From assembly GCF_003762905.1 (NCBI RefSeq), contig NZ_RJKS01000002.1, forward strand, positions 480,039-544,038: 64,000 nt of DNA. Direction: 5' to 3'. Origin of the DNA: Curtobacterium sp. ZW137. Its GTDB lineage: Bacteria > Actinomycetota > Actinomycetes > Actinomycetales > Microbacteriaceae. Under the pieces are notes generated by a model. It did no database searches. It saw only the letters and a program-made list of their open reading frames with translations, and was not told the origin of the DNA. Below, in pieces: positions 36,009-44,760 of the stretch; within the stretch, counting starts at the first letter, position 1; each line of letters opens with the position of its first letter. Made by a program: the position numbers and the translations under genes.

Positions 36009-37907
36009 TCAGGCGTGGAAGGTCAGCCCGGCGGCAGCGAAGTCGGGGCGGACGCCGGCTTGGTGGAAGATGTGCAGCGCGCGGTCGTTAAGCGTTCTGC
36101 TGCCGGCTCGGTCAAATCGTGCACATCGGTCCATCGCTGCCATCATCGCCGCGCCGTCCCTCTCGAGGTAGCGGATGAAGCCTCTGTAGGCGGGCGCTGT
36201 TGCTGAGTCGGCAGCTCGTGCCTGGCCGCCGTTCTCGTGCTCGTCGATCGCCGCGAGCCAGAACGCCAGCCCGTCGGGATGCGTGCCGAGCTTCCCGAGC
36301 GCGGCCTCGGGCGCTTCTCGCATGGGTCGTTCGTGCCGTACCCACGCCTGCGCTGCGCTGCGAGCGGCGTCGCCGAGCGGGGTGTGCGCGTGCCACTCAC
36401 CCGATCGGTCCAGCGTGTGATGGGTCCAGGCAGATCCGTCGAAGTATCGCCGCCCGGAAGCGTTGAGCGGGTCGGTCCGCCAGCCAGGGGCACCGGTCGG
36501 TCCTTCGGGTACCGGCGTGAGTGGCTCGGCAGTGGGAGCGGGTGAGACAGGCGTCGCTGTCGGTGCCCAGCGCGCTGGCCGTCGGGCTAGCCGGAGTGCG
36601 AGCGTGTCCCAGTCGCCGAGCGTTCGCGGTGTGATTTCGAAGATGTCGAGACCTGCTCGTTTGGCTGCCCTGCGTTTCGCGGCGAAGCGAGCGTCGTAGT
36701 CGGGGTCGCCGTGTAGCCCCAGATACTCGATGATGAGGTCGCCGACGAGGAAGTCACCGCGGTAGTTCGTGCCGGGGTAGGAGGGTTCGCGGGTGTGGGC
36801 GATGCCTTGTTTGTGGAGCCAGTCGTCGATTGTTCGTTCCCCGTAGGACAGGCAGAGATGTCCGTCGTTGGCGATGGATCGCACGCCGCGGCTCATGCGT
36901 TCTGTGCCGTCGCCGAGTACGCCAGATGCTGCGAGCGCTCCATGCCAGCTGCCGAACACCTCGTTGACTGTCGAGCGATCTGGCCAGTCCCAGATGAGGC
37001 GAAGGAAGGCAAGGAGCTCCTCCGGCGATGCGCTTCTCGGGTACTTATCAAGGAACGCGTAGCCCGAGCCCCCCTGCCGAGGGATGGCGCCGGTGACCGC
37101 GTGGTATTGCTTCATGCTCGCGACGATCTGGTCTGGCGTCAGTTCGACGCCTCTGGGTCGTTCGCCGGGGCCGATTTCGATGAAGCACTCTGGGCAGATC
37201 ATTCGGGCGGCGGTCTTGTTCCGAGTTGCGTTCACTCTTCGTGCTGTCGTCTGATCCATCGGATTGAGGCACAGCGGGCAGGTGGAGACGGCCCCCGGAC
37301 TGTCCGCCGTCGTGCCGCCCGAACGGCGCCCGCCCGTTATTGGCCACCAAACGGATGGCGGCAGCGAGTAGTCCCCTACGGGCGCAGGGTAGCGACGCAT
37401 GTCATGACCTGCACGAGGGCCGGCGGCGATCGATACTGGCGCCGGCAAGGGAACGAACGTTGACGGATCGGCGGTTCGGAGGAGCTTCTTGAGTGCGCGA
37501 GGTGCCGGTGCCTCGACTCGAAGCTCGAGCCCGTCCTCCGTTTGCACCGCGTTGACCAGGAGATTGCAACCGACATGCGTGAGCGCCGCCGTGTACCGCT
37601 CTGCATCGTCTCCATAGATGTAGGCAACTTGTTCGTCGTCGAGCCATACCCCTACTGCCGTCGCGTCTGCAGGGTTGCCTTCTTCGGGTACCAGACGGAA
37701 TTGCCCGTCCGCAAACCCCTGTTGGCGTCGCCGCCAGCTCGTGAACCAGCTCTCCCCTGTGGTCCGCAGCTTCTTGGTTGCGAGGCCCTGCACGAGGAGA
37801 TCTGCTCTGAAGCGTGGTGTCCCTCCCCGCGAGTTCCGACCAGAATCCGGAGAAGGGGCCCGGTCGACATGATCCCGGCAGCTGATCACGGGCACGTCGT
37901 CGGTCAC
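36009..37907 (-). CDS. HIRAN, zinc-cluster, PD-(D/E)XK nuclease-like and DUF2510 fusion protein
   Basis: A 632-residue protein. Residues ~40-110 form a HIRAN-like domain (LVPEEGNPADATAVGVWLDD, then VAYIYGDDAERYTAAL). A CxxC/CxxC cluster lies at C210, C213, C238 and C241. Residues ~355-428 resemble a PD-(D/E)XK nuclease core: SYGERTIDDWL, YPGTNYRGDF with D385, IIEYLG with E394, and Lys residues at 411/416. A DUF2510 module (DPLNASGRRYFDGSAWTHHT) follows and a helical tail ends the protein. GTG 37907 has AGAAGGA upstream; ATG 37961 is the main alternative. Divergent from the HTH gene at 37979. A DNA-binding/cleaving accessory or defence role is inferred. Confidence 0.72.
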   Translation of the reverse strand: MTDDVPVISCRDHVDRAPSPDSGRNSRGGTPRFRADLLVQGLATKKLRTTGESWFTSWRRRQQGFADGQFRLVPEEGNPADATAVGVWLDDEQVAYIYGDDAERYTAALTHVGCNLLVNAVQTEDGLELRVEAPAPRALKKLLRTADPSTFVPLPAPVSIAAGPRAGHDMRRYPAPVGDYSLPPSVWWPITGGRRSGGTTADSPGAVSTCPLCLNPMDQTTARRVNATRNKTAARMICPECFIEIGPGERPRGVELTPDQIVASMKQYHAVTGAIPRQGGSGYAFLDKYPRSASPEELLAFLRLIWDWPDRSTVNEVFGSWHGALAASGVLGDGTERMSRGVRSIANDGHLCLSYGERTIDDWLHKQGIAHTREPSYPGTNYRGDFLVGDLIIEYLGLHGDPDYDARFAAKRRAAKRAGLDIFEITPRTLGDWDTLALRLARRPARWAPTATPVSPAPTAEPLTPVPEGPTGAPGWRTDPLNASGRRYFDGSAWTHHTLDRSGEWHAHTPLGDAARSAAQAWVRHERPMREAPEAALGKLGTHPDGLAFWLAAIDEHENGGQARAADSATAPAYRGFIRYLERDGAAMMAAMDRCARFDRAGSRTLNDRALHIFHQAGVRPDFAAAGLTFHA

Positions 37908-37978
37908 GATGAGATTTTCCTTCTCGTTATGGGGCGAGTCTTCCTCACCTGGCCATCGCATGAGGTTAGCGTCCGCGT

Positions 37979-38752
37979 GTGACAACGACTCGTCGAGATG
38001 ACCCGACACATCTGTCGACCAGTGTCGTAGCCCGGCTGCTCGGCGTGAAACCAGACGGAGTGCGAGCCATGATCGCTGCCGGCACACTCCCGGAGCCGCA
38101 GTGGCTCAACCTCGGGCGTCGTGACGAGCGCATTTACTCGTTGGAGTGGCTTGCTTTGGCGAACGAGCACCTCAACGTGCGTCGACTCGATGGACTCGAG
38201 ATCGATCACTGGCTTCGACCCGTAGATGGCTTGCAGATCGCCGTTCGCATCGATCGCCCAGAGTGGACCGCGCGGGATGCGGGGCTGACCATCCTCGCTC
38301 TCTCGAGCCTCTGGGACGCCTGCATCCGAGCCGTCGAGCCAGGCTCAAACGATGACCTGCCTGGTCTTGCGGTGCGCCGGATGTCCGCCGGCTCCCCGTT
38401 GGACCTGCTCGCATGGGTGCACGTCGGCGCAGGCGTGGCCAGCGCTGGCGGTGCGGCCTCGCTGTTCATGTATGTCCTCAAGCATCCCGAGCGCGTGAGC
38501 AGCGCGATCCCGCGGCTCGTCGCGGGGTGGCGACAGGGATGGGCGGAGGCGAGCGACGCCAAGCTTCGACTGCTGCAAAGCCGCCAGAACGTCAACCGAT
38601 TCACCGAGGAAGCGCAGCACGCACTCACGGAATTGGGTTCTCACCCGCGGCAGATCACCATCGACGGTGAGGCCACCGGCAACCTCGAGATACTGGGCGC
38701 CGAGTCCGAGGCGCCACACGACTCCGACAGCGAGACCAGCGAAGAGGGCTGA
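37979..38752 (+). CDS. HTH and membrane-segment protein of unknown function
   Basis: A 257-residue protein from GTG 37979. The N-terminus has a MerR/excisionase-like helix-turn-helix (TSVVARLLGVKPDGVRAMIA, residues ~13-33). The middle is a mixed domain with a candidate hydrophobic helix (HVGAGVASAGGAASLFMYVL, ~150-170), and the tail is acidic (ESEAPHDSDSETSEEG). It shares a short divergent promoter region with the HIRAN-nuclease gene, so co-regulation is likely. No family recognised. Confidence 0.65.
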   Translation: MTTTRRDDPTHLSTSVVARLLGVKPDGVRAMIAAGTLPEPQWLNLGRRDERIYSLEWLALANEHLNVRRLDGLEIDHWLRPVDGLQIAVRIDRPEWTARDAGLTILALSSLWDACIRAVEPGSNDDLPGLAVRRMSAGSPLDLLAWVHVGAGVASAGGAASLFMYVLKHPERVSSAIPRLVAGWRQGWAEASDAKLRLLQSRQNVNRFTEEAQHALTELGSHPRQITIDGEATGNLEILGAESEAPHDSDSETSEEG

Positions 38753-38893
38753 TGATGCCATCCTTCCGCGCGTGCCCTCCTAAGTGTGCGACGCGGACAT
38801 AGCCGGGCCCGAAGTTTGAATCGCCGACCCAGTACGGGGGGCATCGGGCGAGTCGGCTTTCGATCAGCAACGCGGGTTCGGAAGAGTCGCTGC

Positions 38894-39625
38894 ATGCGAA
38901 ACGAACGACCCCGGAATCGCGATGAAATCCCCCGAGAGGATTGGGACGGCCCTGAGGAGTTCGGACACACCTGGTTCGAGCATGCGGAGGAAGTCCGCGA
39001 CTACGTCGAGAAGAAGAAGCTTCTCCCACCGCATACCACCGTCTCGCGGGGGTTGAAGATCGGCGCGTGGCTCGACAAGCAGCGGCGGCTCGGCAAGGCC
39101 AGGACCGGCGAAACCTTGCATCCAGCTCGGCAGTACTACCTCGAGACATGGGTGCCCGAGTGGGAACTGTCCCCGAGCGAGCAGCTGTGGAATCGACAGG
39201 CCGAAACGCTACAGAAGTTCGTTCGCACGAACGACCGTTTTCCGCATACCCGTGAGGTAGTGGACGGATATTCCCTCGGCACGTGGCTCGTCTTCCAACG
39301 GGAGATTGATCAGAAGCGGGGCGAAGGAGCCATGCAGGTGAAGCGGGGCCAATGGCTCGACGAGCACGTGCCCGGATGGAACGTCGCGGCAACGAGAGCT
39401 ACATGGTCTGAGATCGCTGACGCAGTCGCGACCTGGATGGACAGGCATGACGGACGCCGCCCGGATCGCACCGTCGTTATCTGCGGCGTCAACGCACTGC
39501 AGTGGCTGCGGTTCCAAAAGGACCGACCACGAACCACCGACCAAAGGCGATGGCTTGACGCCAACATCCCCGGCTGGAACGACAGCCACCGACGCTCCAA
39601 GAGCGTCTCTGACGGCGATCGCTGA
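38894..39625 (+). CDS. Protein made only of helicase-associated (HA) domain repeats
   Basis: A 243-residue protein with three copies of the HA domain pattern, each with a conserved Trp start, a G-x-WL block and a Trp end: LKIGAWLDKQRRLGK (first), GYSLGTWLVFQREIDQK (second), and NALQWLRFQKDRPRTT (third, degenerate). HA repeats normally occur C-terminal to superfamily 2 helicases in accessory genes and are thought to bind nucleic acid; no helicase is present here. ATG 38894 precedes the first repeat. Confidence 0.7.
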   Translation: MRNERPRNRDEIPREDWDGPEEFGHTWFEHAEEVRDYVEKKKLLPPHTTVSRGLKIGAWLDKQRRLGKARTGETLHPARQYYLETWVPEWELSPSEQLWNRQAETLQKFVRTNDRFPHTREVVDGYSLGTWLVFQREIDQKRGEGAMQVKRGQWLDEHVPGWNVAATRATWSEIADAVATWMDRHDGRRPDRTVVICGVNALQWLRFQKDRPRTTDQRRWLDANIPGWNDSHRRSKSVSDGDR

Positions 39626-39669
39626 CGCGAGCGCCTCGCCCGCTGCCTTCTGAAGCGCCTCCGATACGA

Positions 39670-39706
39670 CGAAAGCGCCGCCCACCTGTGGTGGACGGCG
39701 CTTTCG
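39670..39706. terminator. Strong bidirectional hairpin between convergent genes
   Basis: CGAAAGCGCCGCCCAC and GTGGACGGCGCTTTCG form a 16-bp stem with one mismatch and a five-base loop. It lies between the end of the HA-repeat gene and the end of the convergent gene at 39779, so it probably terminates both transcripts. Confidence 0.75.
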
Positions 39707-39778
39707 ATGACCTGATGAAGCGTGCTGCTTGTTGGCGTTCCCTTCTTCCGGCGGTGACTCGCGTTCGGGAAAAGCGAT

Positions 39779-40552
39779 TCAGCGGACAGAGCCGAGGAAA
39801 CTCGACTCGGAGGTGTGGCGGGTCATGACGGCGTACTCGACCTCCCACGCGGACTGCCGACGGACCGGCGACGGGGTCTTCTCGTCCCAGCCAGCGTCGT
39901 CGTTCGACTGCTGCGGGCTGTACCGGGCTGCGGTGAGGCGGATGTTCGTCGCGTCGAAGGCCACTCGCTGGCCGGCGCGTCGCGGAACCGTCTGCACGGT
40001 GGGAGCGAAGGCTGCGTCGAACCACCGCTCGGCGGCGCGCTGGAGGGCGGTGGCGCGGTCGGAACGGTGCTTGTCGTACCCCTGGTAGTCGTACTGGCGG
40101 GTCGGTGGGAGCTGGGTGGCGTCGAGGCGGTGCGCGTATCCGCCGCAGATGGGGTCGTTCGGTGCGGGCGCCGGTGCCGGGATCGGCGCTTCGCCGTCGA
40201 GGTCGGTCTCCCCGCAGGTGCGGATGGTCACCACAGGCCACTCGGTGCAGTGCCAGCGGAGGAGCACGCTGCTGACCTGCACGTCGGCCTCCACCCGTCG
40301 ACTGACGCGCAGGTCGGCCTCGCTCGTGCGCGACACCTCGACCGGTTCCGGCTCGGTCCGCACCTCGTACATGTCCTCGAACTCGCCTCGCCACTGACGG
40401 ATCATCGGGCAGGTGATCTTCTGCTGGCCGCGCTGGCCGGCCCGGTGCCGTGCGATGCGGAGCTGCTGCAGCTCCAGCATGCTATGGCGGTGCGGGGTCG
40501 TGCGCGTGCAGAAGGCGATCGAGGTGACGGTGTTGTACTTGTTGGAGTTCAT
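39779..40552 (-). CDS. Hypothetical protein
   Basis: A 257-residue soluble protein from ATG 40552, with GGAAG about ten bases upstream. It is mostly beta-rich and polar, with a Pro/Ala hinge (EAPIPAPAPAPNDP near residue 125) and scattered Cys residues. No signal peptide, membrane helix or recognised domain. The frame stays open 330 bp further upstream, but that part is Arg/Ser-rich and non-protein-like. Monocistronic between a terminator and a 420-bp gap. Confidence 0.55.
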   Translation of the reverse strand: MNSNKYNTVTSIAFCTRTTPHRHSMLELQQLRIARHRAGQRGQQKITCPMIRQWRGEFEDMYEVRTEPEPVEVSRTSEADLRVSRRVEADVQVSSVLLRWHCTEWPVVTIRTCGETDLDGEAPIPAPAPAPNDPICGGYAHRLDATQLPPTRQYDYQGYDKHRSDRATALQRAAERWFDAAFAPTVQTVPRRAGQRVAFDATNIRLTAARYSPQQSNDDAGWDEKTPSPVRRQSAWEVEYAVMTRHTSESSFLGSVR

Positions 40553-40972
40553 GGCTGGGGTCTTCCGAGTTGGGGCGGAGTGGTTCTCCGCCGATGTCAG
40601 CCCTATGCCAGAGCGCGTCCGGGAGCGGGGCTGAAATCCTGTTCGCGAGCACCAGCAGAGCCGAAAATCGGCGAAAGACCCTCGTTCGCGGGACAAAATG
40701 GCGCCGACGGGACCCGTCATGCCCCGCGAAGTGGGGTCAACGCGGCTCGCCACCGACGACGCGCCAGAAGCCATGGCGCAGCACCGCGACTCCCGCTGAA
40801 GCTCGTCAGCTTTCCTGCTGCCGGACTCAGAGCGGCCGAAACGGCTGCGAAGAACGGAGCGCTCTCGTAGCGTCCTCGACATGCTTCACGTCGCACCCCC
40901 CACCGTCTGCGTCCTGACGACGCTCCGGTACCGTCGCCGCCCGGCTGCCACCGCTGGCAAGAGCGCCGGCCG
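40553..40972. other. Gene-free 420-bp stretch
   Basis: No frame on either strand looks protein-coding. The sequence is less GC-rich in its middle (AGCCGAAAATCGGCGAAAGA around 40660) and should hold the divergent promoters of the - strand gene ending here and the + strand gene train that begins at 40973. I see no convincing operator or RNA gene. Confidence 0.5.
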
Positions 40973-41566
40973 ATGAGCGGAAACTCCCCCGACATGGGCT
41001 CGGGTCCCGGGAAGCGGCCAGGCCGTGCAGCCGTTCGCACCGTAGCGCGTATCCCGCTGTCGAGCATGCGCGACCAAAGTCCCCCGAACCTGCAGGAGCT
41101 CTACGCCGACGTCCGCGACGACCAAGCCCTCGTCCCTGGACTCGAGATGGGCATCGGTGCCCTCATCGTGCAGCGTTGGGACCCGACTTACGCCGCCGCG
41201 GGGTGGACGTTGTACGGAGCGGACCTCACCCTCGACATGGGCCACCCGTTCGGGTCCATGTTCTACCGCAGCGACGCCGACGGCCGCGTGCTCCGCGTCG
41301 GCGTGAAGTGGCACCCACCGGTACAGCAGCTCGAGTTCCCAGCCCTGCACCCGTCGAAGCCGGAATTCACCTCCGACTGCAGCGACGAGGAAGTTGCCGC
41401 AGTGGTGCTGGATGCCCGGAGCCGTATCGAGGTTCTTGTCGCCGCTAACGCGCAGATCGGGTCCTTCGTCGCGACGGAAGAGTCTGAGGACGCGATTCTC
41501 GAAGCGTCTGGGCTTGGCTTGGAACGGCTGGCGGAGGACGATCCGCGGCTGGCCCGCGATGTCTGA
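40973..41566 (+). CDS. Hypothetical protein, first gene of the accessory + strand train
   Basis: A 197-residue soluble protein. The first ~30 residues are low-complexity, so ATG 41066 (MRDQSPPNLQELYADVR) may be the real start. The core has LYGADLTLDMGHPFGSMFYR and VGVKWHPPVQQLEFPAL, then an acidic helical tail. No family recognised. It opens a run of eight same-strand genes that ends near 46024. Confidence 0.55.
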   Translation: MSGNSPDMGSGPGKRPGRAAVRTVARIPLSSMRDQSPPNLQELYADVRDDQALVPGLEMGIGALIVQRWDPTYAAAGWTLYGADLTLDMGHPFGSMFYRSDADGRVLRVGVKWHPPVQQLEFPALHPSKPEFTSDCSDEEVAAVVLDARSRIEVLVAANAQIGSFVATEESEDAILEASGLGLERLAEDDPRLARDV

Positions 41567-41680
41567 CCGTCGAGCACCGCAGCCGGCGCCCTTGCGGCAG
41601 CTGCTGCTTCCGCGCAGACGCCACTTATGACCTCCGCTGGTTGCACGTCCAATGACCGACGAAGCAAACGAGAGCCGTCC

Positions 41681-41959
41681 GTGAGGTTGCAGTTGGTGTC
41701 TCTGACGTTGGCGTTCGACGACGTCCGGTTTTTCGGCGCCGCCATCTTCACTGACTCGAACGATCCGGATGGGCCGTGGGCGACGGTTCTGGTCGACCAC
41801 TCGGACGAGGAGCCCTGGTTCCGCCTCACCACCACCGACCCGACCGGGAGCGACGTGTCGGTCGCGGCGATGGCGGAAACGGAGCGCCTGATGCGGTTCA
41901 TCCTCACCGAGCAGCCGGAACGCATCGGCCGAACCCGACCCAACCCACCGGCCAGCTGA
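41681..41959 (+). CDS. Small protein, member of a three-gene paralogous set
   Basis: A 92-residue protein from GTG 41681. It begins RLQLVSLTLAFDDVRFFGAA, continues VLVDHSDEEPWF, and ends in a helix (MAETERLMRFILTEQPERIG). The same plan (LxxVxLxxxDxxxxGxxxxxD, then xxxHSDxEPxxxL, then a terminal helix) occurs at the start of the product of 42009-42872 and in the product of 42869-43120. No database family recognised. It looks like a small alpha/beta domain duplicated in the cluster. Confidence 0.6.
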   Translation: MRLQLVSLTLAFDDVRFFGAAIFTDSNDPDGPWATVLVDHSDEEPWFRLTTTDPTGSDVSVAAMAETERLMRFILTEQPERIGRTRPNPPAS

Positions 41960-42008
41960 CCTGCCCCGGTCCCGCTCGCCTGTTGACGATTTCTTGGAGG
42001 TACTGCTG

Positions 42009-42872
42009 ATGATGCGTCTGGTTTCCCTACACCTCTCGAACGACCGGATCCTCTGGGGGCATGTCCTCCTCGAGGACACCGACGACCCGGCAGCGTCGAT
42101 GGCGCGGATCATGATTGAACACAGCGACAAAGAGCCCGGTTACGAGCTCGTTGACCGGAACCGGCGGCATCTCACCGACCTGACCATCCCCGCAACACGC
42201 GAAGCGAACCGCATCGTCCAAACCCTGCTCATCCCCGCCTCCGAGATCGCGAAGCGGGAAAAAGCGGTCCGGGAAGTCATCCACTCCGGCTACCTCGAAG
42301 GGTTCCCGGACGACATGCCCTGGCAAGGCCAGTTGTGGATGTACGCCCGCGGTGAGATCAGCATCGACCAGCTCCAGGCCTACACCGACCAAGGCCGACA
42401 GATCGCAGGCGCACCCGGTGCCGCTCCTGCTGATGGTGCTGACGTGCCCGAGGAGTGGTGGCGGGCGACGCAGGCGCGCATCCGTCGGCACCTGCTGGAA
42501 GCGACTCTCACGGAAGCGGAAGCCGCCGCCGCGCTGCAGATCAGCGTTGATGAGGTCGGTGAATTGTTCGGGTCGAACCTGCTGACCAGCTTCGACCTCG
42601 ACGGCGAAGAACGAATCCCCACCTGGCAGATCGTCCAACCCGCCCTCCCCGAGTTCGGCGACCCGGCCAGTCTCCTGCCGGGGCTTGACGTCCTCTTCGC
42701 GGCAGCGCCGCAGCGGCTACTCGACGCGGCCGCGATGACCGAGTTCATGACCACACCCCGGCAGTTCCTCAGCGTCGACGACGTGCCCCTGACACCGTTG
42801 GCCTGGATGCAGCAAGGACGGCCCGTCGCCACCGTCATCGCCTTGTTCCGCGGACGGCGGTGGCGGTGGTGA
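42009..42872 (+). CDS. Paralogue domain fused to VbhA-like and MbcA/Xre-like antitoxin regions
   Basis: A 287-residue protein; GGAGG at 41996-42000 sets ATG 42009 as start. Residues 1-80 match the small neighbouring paralogues (MIEHSDKEPGYEL). Residues ~82-126 resemble antitoxin VbhA: the helix holds S93-x-x-x-E97-G98 (SGYLEG), the Fic-inhibitory (S/T)xxxE(G/N) motif, then YARGEISIDQL. Residues ~148-287 resemble MbcA/Xre-type antitoxins: TLTEAEAAAALQISVDEVGE, PTWQIVQPALP, LLPGL and LTPLAWMQQGRPVATVIALF. An antitoxin-type regulator is inferred. No Fic protein is visible nearby. The stop overlaps the next GTG. Confidence 0.65.
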   Translation: MMRLVSLHLSNDRILWGHVLLEDTDDPAASMARIMIEHSDKEPGYELVDRNRRHLTDLTIPATREANRIVQTLLIPASEIAKREKAVREVIHSGYLEGFPDDMPWQGQLWMYARGEISIDQLQAYTDQGRQIAGAPGAAPADGADVPEEWWRATQARIRRHLLEATLTEAEAAAALQISVDEVGELFGSNLLTSFDLDGEERIPTWQIVQPALPEFGDPASLLPGLDVLFAAAPQRLLDAAAMTEFMTTPRQFLSVDDVPLTPLAWMQQGRPVATVIALFRGRRWRW

Positions 42873-43120
42873 CCACCCGACCGGAGCTGTTCCTGCTCAC
42901 CGTCGCGTTCGACATGGCCGGCACCCACGGACACATGTACTTCCGGGACCCACCGGACTCCGAGCTCCGGCAGGTCCTCGTCAGTAGCACCGACAGCGAC
43001 GGCGGCTACCGCTGTGAACCCGCACACGGTGACACCCGCGACGGGTGGGAGCCGTTCCTCACCGAAGCCCGCTGGCTCATCGCCCTCATCCGACCCGACA
43101 CCCCAGAAGAGCGCCGCTGA
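42869..43120 (+). CDS. Small protein, third member of the paralogous set
   Basis: An 83-residue protein starting at GTG 42869 inside the GTGA overlap with the antitoxin-like gene. Its plan matches the other two paralogues: ELFLLTVAFDMAGTHGHMYF, VLVSSTDSDGGYRCEP and a terminal helix FLTEARWLIALIRPDTPEER. Its stop overlaps the next ATG by one base. Tight coupling on both sides implies a stoichiometric complex or regulatory role. Function unknown. Confidence 0.6.
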   Translation: MTTRPELFLLTVAFDMAGTHGHMYFRDPPDSELRQVLVSSTDSDGGYRCEPAHGDTRDGWEPFLTEARWLIALIRPDTPEERR

Positions 43121-44154
43121 TGGGCCCAGCACTGCAATGGGTCGCCGACGCCTGGGCCGGACGACCGCAGATCACCCTCCCGTACGGGCTCGGCGAGACC
43201 GCGGACCTCACCGACGCCCTCGGAGTCCTCGCCCTCGCCCGCCTGCACGCGGTCGTGGAGTCGTACGACATGCTCCGCCTCGCCGACGGACGCCGAGCGC
43301 GCCTTCACACCGCCACTAAGAACCCCCGCACCGAACAGCACGACGACTCTGAACTGATCCTGCTGGTGCCGCGGGTGCTGTCACCGTCGCTGATCGCGCT
43401 CGCGGAACAGAACGCGAACGTCCTCCTCGTTGACGTCGAGCGACGGCGCGTTTGGGCAGACGGGAAGCAGCGGTTGGGTAGCAGGGATCGGTGGAAGGAC
43501 GCCGCCCCGATCTACATCACGTTCGCTGTGGCACGGATGCTCGCCGTGAACGGGGCCACCTTCGACGAACTTGTCGAACGTGGAGGATTCATGCCGGGGC
43601 AGGTGGATGACGCACTCGCACGACTTGGCAAACGCGTGCACAGGACCAGCATCGGATGGGAATCCCGTCAGGTCGGCGGCCTCGTGGACTTTTCGATCGC
43701 GTGCTATCCCGGGGTGGGTGGAATCCGCGCGAGGTGGCGGTCAGCGTTGCCGATTCAGCATCAAGCAGAAGTTCTGATCGGTGCGGGCTGCCTGATGTCG
43801 GGCAGGTGGGCGACCGAACGCGACGCATCCCGGTTCCGGCCCGACCACGTTCCGCCGCCGTTCCGCCTCGTCGCCTACGCCCCGGCCGAGATCGACATGC
43901 CCGGACTCGGCTTCGAACCCGAAGACCACGACTACGCCGGCACCGAACTCATCATCCCCGCCGACCCCACCATCTTCCCCACCGCGAAAGCAGCCGGGTA
44001 CAGCAACCACACGGACGACTTCATCACCGCCAACACACTCCTCCGCGCCGACACCCGCAACGACGACGACAACAAAGCCCTCCACGACATCCGCAACCGG
44101 CTCCAGTTCCTCGCCGACACTGTCTACGACCTCCGCTGGAATCTTCCATCGTGA
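43120..44154 (+). CDS. AbiEi-like/winged-helix protein (putative)
   Basis: A 344-residue protein translationally coupled to the preceding gene (TGATG). The N-terminal third contains SELILLVPRVLSPSLIALAE then NVLLVDVERRRVW, reminiscent of the restriction-nuclease-like fold found before a winged helix in type IV antitoxin AbiEi-related proteins. The middle (ITFAVARMLAVNGATFDELV) looks like a helix-turn-helix. The C-terminus (PPPFRLVAYAPAEIDMPGLG onward) is an acidic alpha/beta domain I do not recognise. The AbiEi resemblance is weak and needs profile searching. Confidence 0.5.
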   Translation: MGPALQWVADAWAGRPQITLPYGLGETADLTDALGVLALARLHAVVESYDMLRLADGRRARLHTATKNPRTEQHDDSELILLVPRVLSPSLIALAEQNANVLLVDVERRRVWADGKQRLGSRDRWKDAAPIYITFAVARMLAVNGATFDELVERGGFMPGQVDDALARLGKRVHRTSIGWESRQVGGLVDFSIACYPGVGGIRARWRSALPIQHQAEVLIGAGCLMSGRWATERDASRFRPDHVPPPFRLVAYAPAEIDMPGLGFEPEDHDYAGTELIIPADPTIFPTAKAAGYSNHTDDFITANTLLRADTRNDDDNKALHDIRNRLQFLADTVYDLRWNLPS

Positions 44155-44170
44155 CCAACACCAAACCGAG

Positions 44171-44737
44171 ATGAGGATCGACAACACGCTGGCAGCGTCA
44201 GGAGCCCTCGAGCTCCTGCCCTCCCTACTGCTGGCCCCGGACGCGGAGGCCGAGGAGGAGTTCTGGTACCGCGACAACGACACCCGCACAGCATGGGAGC
44301 CGCTCAACAACCTGCAGCAGGCGAAGGACATCGTCCGTGCACGCACCCCGCAGAACCCGTGGGCGGCGATCATGCGCACCTTCGACCTCGACGACGCCGG
44401 CACGTTCGGCAGCGTCAACACCTTCGAAGTCCTCGGCTGGGCCGACCGCGTGTACGTCTGCGGCGATGTCTCCAGAGTCGGTTACCAGTGGCGGTGGTCG
44501 TGCTGGCCCGTCACCGCACGACCAGACGGTGGCGCCCGGACCCGAGTCGGGCCGCGCTGGTACCAGGCCGACGTATACGAGGCGCAGGTCGTCACGGTCA
44601 ACGACGCCATCACTCAGCTCGTTCCAGCACTGCATGCGGTCCCCGAGGCCCCGAATCAGGCGCCCGGGTTCCTGTGGCTGCCGCGAGAACTGGACGCGGC
44701 GTTGAATCAACACTTGCGGACACCGATCGACGGGTAG
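44171..44737 (+). CDS. Hypothetical protein
   Basis: A 188-residue soluble protein rich in Trp (FEVLGWADRVYVCGDVSRVG, QWRWSCWPV) with alternating beta-like segments. It lies 16 bp after the AbiEi-like gene. No motif known to me. The ATG at 44171 has a weak AACCGAGATG context with no clear ribosome-binding site. Confidence 0.55.
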   Translation: MRIDNTLAASGALELLPSLLLAPDAEAEEEFWYRDNDTRTAWEPLNNLQQAKDIVRARTPQNPWAAIMRTFDLDDAGTFGSVNTFEVLGWADRVYVCGDVSRVGYQWRWSCWPVTARPDGGARTRVGPRWYQADVYEAQVVTVNDAITQLVPALHAVPEAPNQAPGFLWLPRELDAALNQHLRTPIDG

Positions 44738-44760
44738 CCGATTGGGGCAACCGGGGAGAC

